From the NCBI RefSeq assembly GCF_000143415.4, contig NW_003314272.1, positions 381,111 through 403,728 on the forward strand: a DNA stretch of 22,618 bases, written 5' to 3'. The stretch comes from Selaginella moellendorffii. Taxonomy: Eukaryota > Streptophyta > Lycopodiopsida > Selaginellales > Selaginellaceae. Made by a program: the position numbers and the translations under genes. Shown piece by piece: positions 18,901 through 22,618 of this stretch. Each line of letters opens with the position of its first letter. Positions within the stretch are counted from its first letter, which is position 1. The notes beneath the pieces were generated by a model that was not told the DNA's origin, did no database searches, and saw only the letters and a program-made list of their open reading frames with translations.

Positions 18901-19132
18901 TACCCCGTCCAGCCTCGAGTGCCTCAACACGCCCACGCATGGTATCCATCATGCCATGCATCTCGTCTTGCATCTCTTGCTGATTTTTATTAAGGGCTCG
19001 CAGCTCATGAACCACATCTTGAATGGTCCAAATCTCTGCAGCTTCGTCGGCACCATCGTCGGCACCACCGTCGGCACCACCGTCGGCACCACCATCGATG
19101 ATAGGATTCCAGCGTTCAGCTTGGTCGGCCAT
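15935..19132 (-). CDS. gag-pol: Ty3/gypsy Gag-protease-RT-RNase H polyprotein
   Basis: 1065 residues from the ATG at 19132 (GCGATGGCC context, 11 bases past the primer-binding site; upstream frame has only TTG). Order: GGAD tandem repeats (residues 14-28), retrotransposon Gag core (about 85-250), a basic stretch, CCHC zinc knuckle CHHCGELGHYKADC (311-324), aspartic protease with DSG (409-411), reverse transcriptase with CIDYHALN and the FLDDILVFS active site (747-750), and RNase H with CDASG, EQELL, TDHK and ADALSR supplying the acidic residues. Gag packages the RNA, protease cuts the polyprotein, and RT-RNase H makes the cDNA in cytoplasmic particles. The frame is free of stops, in keeping with the young LTRs, but ends early at TGA because integrase is shifted out of frame. 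Confidence 0.93.
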   Translation of the reverse strand: MADQAERWNPIIDGGADGGADGGADDGADEAAEIWTIQDVVHELRALNKNQQEMQDEMHGMMDTMRGRVEALEAGRGSAPSKPSLVDRLKIPTFSGDGGVDECLAWLANVKKFLAARGTPDAEALVAIPMVLRDAGLRWWNWLEESRVADKKPPVSTMDEFEAAFRLRFAPHYDMENARTELRHFQQGKMTLGDYIEKLTRLISRVPTKDPDQNKSYFIDGLHSESMRQHLRHSQPTKSLEELFDVARRLDNDKHKSRKRSRSPSVANRRDDRRGHKEGNKHHKLKSVVTTSDAKGSKKQKFFVKNYRQGCHHCGELGHYKADCPQLKNKQQDKKNGQSSSHGKSYTKKLQALQREDDENDHSGRRKRLSIVARQLNCVWNKMELEDTRESALMLEGVFRGDPVRILLDSGSDDNFVSAKFVAEHRLNTLGVVPYTVEGAATFAQHFDACVEGLEVLVGKTTLVETFYLADIHRVDLILGMPWLVKVDPEIKWSIKRISLEYGGVKDVWFGEGVQPPVVMLSATSLKRACRNGKALSSYLLFVRDLGDQGTCGGEAAVRDVLDEFSDVFPSELPHGLPPLRGVEHGITLEPGTRPIYRRPFRLSYAEEQEVQRQVKELLEFGFIQPSKSPFGAPVLLVKKKDGSMRMCIDYHALNKKTVKDKMPMPRVDDILDKLGEARVFTKIDLRSGYHQIAMDDASISKTAFNTSFGHFEFTVMPFGLTNAPATFTRLMTEVFGRYLHEFVEIFLDDILVFSKNMEEHRVHLRKVLSLLRDSKLYAKKSKCEFAKSEVEYLGHIVTSKGVKTDPRKVAVVENWPTPTTVAELRSFLGMASYYRRFQHKFAEVAILLTRLLRKNVPFEWKTPQEESFVALKRLLIEAPVLRIADPSKPYEVTCDASGYALGGVLMQEGQPIAYESRTLNSAEQRYSTYEQELLSIVHALRTWRHYLYGAVFVVLTDHKPLVYLFTQKELNTRQAHWMVKLMEFGEFPIEHRPGKSNVVADALSRVRHVTTLRTRFCHHLSKVVSEFGQLVEHAQAQDAEVASLRDQMEAPFSLVEWILLNSIL
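19047..19095 (-). repeat. 12-bp tandem repeat encoding GGAD in Gag
   Basis: GTCGGCACCACC-type units repeat about four times and encode GADGGADGGADDGAD near the Gag N terminus. The unit is a multiple of three, so copy-number change keeps the frame. Confidence 0.85.
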
Positions 19133-19142
19133 CGCAACCAAT

Positions 19143-19155
19143 CCTCTGATACCAA
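19143..19155 (-). promoter_or_regulatory. Primer-binding site for initiator tRNA-Met
   Basis: The minus strand reads TTGGTATCAGAGG directly after the 5' LTR. TGGTATCAGAG is complementary to the 3' end of plant initiator tRNA-Met, the usual primer of plant Ty3/gypsy and copia elements. Confidence 0.93.
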
Positions 19156-19388
19156 TGTTATGATCCGGCGCAAAAAGACAAAGATCTCGTTGCCCTAGAC
19201 TATGCTACGCCACCTCTTGAGGTTCCTCACCACCCAACCACCCCCGAGCTACCTCAAAAGCTCCACTGCGCCGCCGTTCCACTGTGAGCCCTAGGGTAGG
19301 TTAAGTCCCTTACCCTAACATGCCTTAATATACCCTTGAGCCTCCCTTTGACCGACGTTGACCACGTAGTCAAAGCTGGCGCCTAACA
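19156..19388 (-). repeat. 5' LTR of the gypsy element
   Basis: 233 bp, TGTTA...TAACA. Differs from 13206-13435 by one base (TCTCGTT against TCTAGTT) and one 3-bp CGT insertion in a GC-rich stretch. Confidence 0.95.
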
Positions 19389-19393
19389 CTTTT
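19389..19393. repeat. Target-site duplication, right copy (CTTTT)
   Basis: Perfect match to 13201-13205. Sequence from 19394 onward is therefore the pre-insertion neighbour of the lectin promoter. Confidence 0.95.
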
Positions 19394-19776
19394 ACTGAGG
19401 GATGTACATGTGGATACTAAGCAGTATTCAATGTTTAATTAGGAATTATTTTACAAACTTGTATTATAAAATTTTTTATATATTAATACTTTATTTAAGT
19501 TACATTATTATTAATTAACATGACACATGCTAGATTATTTAATCATTTCAATAAATTTACTTCACTATGTTTTCCACTTATTCCAAATTTCTAAGGAAAT
19601 AGTTTAAAGGGAAATATAGACTACATTATAGTGGAAGAGCACACAAGCATTCTCTTATGCAAGATTACCTTTTAGTGTAGATTGACTTAATTCTTTGATG
19701 TAATTACTTTTGAGTGTTTTGAGTGTTGAATTATTTATTATTCATATCCATTGCTACACTATCTTAATGCATAGCG
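19394..19776. other. AT-rich flank, former upstream region of the lectin gene
   Basis: AT-rich DNA resembling 11731-13205 in composition. By the CTTTT target duplication it was contiguous with 13200 before the gypsy insertion, so distal promoter elements of the lectin gene may lie here. No gene or repeat is visible. Confidence 0.5.
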
Positions 19777-20110
19777 ATGGAATCCTTTTTCCACGAAGAA
19801 TTTAACAAAACTATCAATCTCAAGGACGATACCACCGGCAGTGTTAATCAGATAGAAAAGTGCAAAGATTTGTCCCAGGATTCCTTTGGATGAGTTTGCC
19901 ACAGGTCGGTTTGAGTCTCGATGAATGTACAATGAGATTTTGAATGGAAGTGATCAGCACTTATCATACTTTGTGGTTAAAAAAGTACCATCAACCCATA
20001 TGATCTGGACCTGAAGGCTCGGGAAGTGAGCAGACAGGTTCACAAGCAAGCCGTTCGTGCCTATAAATGGATTGTCCATATCATTTTGCATGGCAAGGAA
20101 TCGTAGTGAA
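19777..20110 (+). pseudogene. Possible shattered coding remnant in shifting frames
   Basis: Three protein-like stretches follow one another on the plus strand in different frames: a 38-residue one from the ATG at 19777 (MESFFHEEFNKTINL..., stop at 19891), a middle one beginning PLDEFATGRFESR with one stop and later YFVVKKVPSTHMIW, and a last one reading LDLKAREVSRQVHKQAV and ending HGKES-stop near 20108. The composition is less AT-biased than the flank and looks like decayed coding sequence or short exons. I do not recognise the family. Chance remains possible. Confidence 0.3.
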
Positions 20111-22258
20111 AATATATCCAGAATAGATTTCCTTTAGACTCGACTTAAGCGTGGTCTTGAAGCTTGCCATAAAGCAATGATATCAAGGTTGGGGAAGTAG
20201 TTCCCAGGTATTCAATGAGATAGCTTTGAAAGAAAGTCAATGGTCAAGAACTTTCACGCTTATGTATGAAACCATGTTACATTAATCGAATGACTTGCTA
20301 AGTGGCATTAGCAAGTCAGGGGAACAAATCCCTTAGTTGAAGGTGATAACTTCAAAAAGGGTGGCCCATGGGGCCAAGCATGAAGGAGTCCATGCATGAT
20401 CACAGACTTGTCAAGTGAGAGGGTTTGGTAGTGTGAAGGAAGTAGCTTCCTAAGTTGTGATCTATAGCGTGTTTTAAGTATAAGTTGGTGCACCAACGTG
20501 GGGAGTCACGGTAGGTATCCTGAGTGATGCCGTCCGTAGATGCATATATGGAGGTTGGGTTTGAGTCCCAACCCTTTAGTGCTTGGGTTTGAGTCCCAAC
20601 TCATTAGGGCGCGGTGATGGTTTGGAATATAAGGACACTCATTTTTTGGTGGTCATAGACTCTCAGTAAGGAGACTGGCTTGGGCATACCACCAAGCAGG
20701 GGATGCCCCGAAGTCGTGATACACAGTTAGATTGTTTAGTGTGGCTTGGTGTAAGTGGCACAAAGCACGTGGTGAATGAGATGAGGACACTCAGTCTCAG
20801 TTGCTATGGACCTTTAGCTGAAAGGGCTGGCTTGGGCAAACCACCAAGTGTGGGGGATGCCCCTAGGGTCATGGTCAACAACTTAAAAATTTGGAAGACC
20901 TAGTATCTATTGGCAAATTTATTAAGGTGCCAAGATGAGATCACTATGTGATTTTGTGGCTAAATAAGGACAAGATCCTTGTTTGGGTAAGGAATAAAGT
21001 TCCTAGTTTAAAGTATTGATTTGAACTAATGATAATGGTGTGATTTGGTCAAGGTGACCAAGTGGGAAGAACACTTAAGGGAAATGAGCTATGTCAATGT
21101 GATGGCATAGTAAGTCCAAAAAAAGTAATCTCTATAAGAGACCCATGGAAGGGTCACAAAGTTGGGCCATGGATGAGGCCCGTAGCAAAAAATACTAAAA
21201 GACCTACTAAAGGTGAGTGCCCTGTTGACTCGGCAAAGTAGAGCCTTTGCCATGGAACCCAAAAGGATACCTCGAGAATGGAGGTAATCATCCTATATTG
21301 CTTGGTGCAACAATCAACAGATAGAAGCAAAAGACTAGTGGCCAAGTGTGGGCCATAGAATTCATTAAAAGCAATCCCAATTGCAAAGTTAGGCAAAGAA
21401 CACTAATGTGTTAAATGCTAACGGATTGTGGGAAAAGAAGTGTATTTCCAAGGATGGATTCCCAAATGCTCCAATTTAGCAAAGGTGAAAGCTCCAAGGA
21501 AGGGAGCGGCAAAGTAGCCAAATGATAGGGCTATGGACAGCTTTAGCACAACTTACGATAGTTGGAACTTAGCGCCAAAGGTGGCACAAAATAAAAAAGA
21601 GAATGATGGTGCCCTAAAGTAGAGAACTTTATAAGATGAGGAAGTGGAGTTGAGCAATATGTGCAATAAAAGGTGTCGAAGACACCTAAGAAATTGACTT
21701 CAAGAAGTCAAGATTAAAAATTCTAAAATGAAATGGTTATATCAATAGAAATTGAGACTACTTGAGAATGAGTAGCCAGATTGAGATAGAGAAGGTGTCT
21801 CTAACAGGTTTAACAAGAATTAAACCAATGAAAGGGAGAGAACCACCACAGGTGGTCAATCAAGTATCTATGTTAGAGAGACTATGCTCTTTAAAGGATG
21901 GAGAAGGCATGGTGATTGAACCATTGACGAATATTGGCTAGGTGCCAAAAATGGGAAGGGTAATACATATTGGTATTACTTTATAAAATGGTTTACTGTT
22001 CGATGAGGACATCAAACTTCGTCTATGGGTGGTGGAGTTGTGAAACATAAATCCCTAAGCCGGAGCCAAAAGGGTGCCACGTGGTAGTGGCCAAAGTGAA
22101 AGCCAAATGAGCGTAACACATTTGGACTAAAAGCTTCAACTTGAAAGGTCGAGAGCAGGAGTGGAACTCCCAACGACAAGCTTGAAGAACAAGCACGAAG
22201 TGAGCAATAAGTGAGTCTCTAGAAAAGGGACACGAGAGGACCAACACATGACACGTGG

Positions 22259-22570
22259 AGGAGTCCGAGATGGACCTGAGATGGACCTGAGATGGAGTTC
22301 GAGATGGAGTTTGAGATGGAGTCTGAGATGGACCCAAGATAGAGTCCGAGATGGACTCGAGATGGAGTCCAAGATGCACCTGAGATGGAGTTCGAGATGG
22401 ACCCGAGATAGAGTCCGAGATGGACCCGAGATAGAGTCCGAGATGGACCTGAGATGGAGTCTGACATGGACCCGAGATGAAGTCCGAGATGGAATTGAGA
22501 CCAAGACTAAGATCGAATCCGAAACCGGGACCGAGACTAAATTTGAGTTCGAGTCCAAGTCCGAGTCCGA
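22259..22570 (+). repeat. Purine-rich tandem array (copy C)
   Basis: The best-ordered of the four arrays: many consecutive 12-bp GAGATGGACCCG / AGATGGAGTCCG units to about 22500, then hexamer-like GACCGA and GAGTCC units. Confidence 0.9.
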
Positions 22571-22618
22571 ATACTAATACAGGTTGTTGGGTGAAAGCCC
22601 AAAGCGATCATCCCCCAG
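22571..22618 (+). promoter_or_regulatory. Shared LTR core module, cut by window end (copy C)
   Basis: AATACTAATACAGG, GGGTGAAAGCCCAAAGCG, then CCCCCAG. The first part is closer to the insertion module at 14631-14740 than to copies A and B of its own family. Confidence 0.4.

Larger units (their letters stand above)
13206..19388 (-). mobile_element. Young Ty3/gypsy retrotransposon, full length but integrase-broken
   Basis: 6183 bp bounded by LTRs of 230 and 233 bp with TGTTA...TAACA ends and a perfect CTTTT target duplication (13201-13205 and 19389-19393). Minus-strand order is 5' LTR, tRNA-Met primer-binding site, Gag-protease-RT-RNase H frame, interrupted integrase, polypurine tract, 3' LTR. 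The LTRs differ by one substitution and one 3-bp indel, so insertion was recent. The integrase has a frameshifting deletion, a stop and a 1.25-kb insertion, so this copy cannot supply integrase now; it either moved in trans or decayed after insertion. It stands 143 bp upstream of the lectin start codon, in the same orientation. Confidence 0.95.
20150..22618 (+). mobile_element. Second copy of the LARD-like element, truncated at 5' and by window end
   Basis: Similarity to 6389-8314 begins abruptly at GTGGTCTTGAAGCTTGCC. It continues with the 6953-8057 portion in the opposite orientation, then the purine-rich tract (22029-22038) and the LTR from 22039. No 5' LTR is present to the left, so the copy is truncated or recombined at about 20150. 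No coding domain is recognisable. Confidence 0.75.
22039..22618 (+). repeat. 3' LTR of the second LARD copy (partial, copy C)
   Basis: Starts TGTGAAACATAAATCC, homologous to 3825 and 8315, and runs through the array into the core module, where the window ends. It follows GGGTGGTGGAGT, the same purine-rich tract as at 8304. Confidence 0.75.

Noticed and set aside
16337-19198. Plus-strand frames of 60-116 residues across the gypsy polyprotein
   Set aside because: Antisense shadows of the minus-strand Gag-pol gene.

Overview
The window looks like nuclear DNA of a flowering plant: a plant Ty3/gypsy retrotransposon primed by initiator tRNA-Met, a GNA-type (monocot mannose-binding) lectin domain in an intronless AT-rich gene, and dense nested LTR retrotransposons. 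A monocot with a repeat-rich genome is my best guess, at low confidence; the species cannot be read from the sequence. Nothing prokaryotic is present.

Layout. 1-65 is an (AT)n microsatellite. 342-1475 (+) and about 2636-3720 (-) are two related LTRs in opposite orientation, facing each other across about 1.2 kb. The minus-strand LTR keeps its polypurine tract and the last codons of a pol gene (3731-3777). That element was interrupted by a 5.9-kb LTR element without visible genes (3825-9752, LARD-like), which has long LTRs and an imperfect TCACA/TCATA target duplication. 9758-10581 is unassigned. 10582-11613 is a dead integrase in one frame with seven stops, probably followed by its own short LTR. 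11731-13205 is an AT-rich host-like island with the only clear non-transposon gene, a secreted lectin-like protein (12211-13062, -). Just upstream of that gene, in the same orientation, sits a recently inserted 6.2-kb Ty3/gypsy element (13206-19388, -) with almost identical LTRs and a perfect CTTTT target duplication. Its Gag-protease-RT-RNase H frame is intact, but its integrase is broken by a deletion/frameshift, a stop and a 1.25-kb insertion that carries a 5S-rRNA-like segment. The AT-rich flank resumes at 19394, contains a faint shattered coding remnant (19777-20110), and gives way at about 20150 to a second copy of the LARD-like family, which runs off the window.

How the parts interact. 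The main biological point is the young gypsy element about 0.14 kb upstream of the lectin start codon: its 3' LTR points at the lectin gene, and the element separates the gene from its older upstream sequence at 19394 onward. The LTR families differ over most of their length but share a short module (GGGTGAAAGCCCAAAGC, a G-run, then a TATA-like segment). Several also carry 6/12-bp purine-rich tandem arrays. The two LARD copies differ by a roughly 1.1-kb internal inversion.
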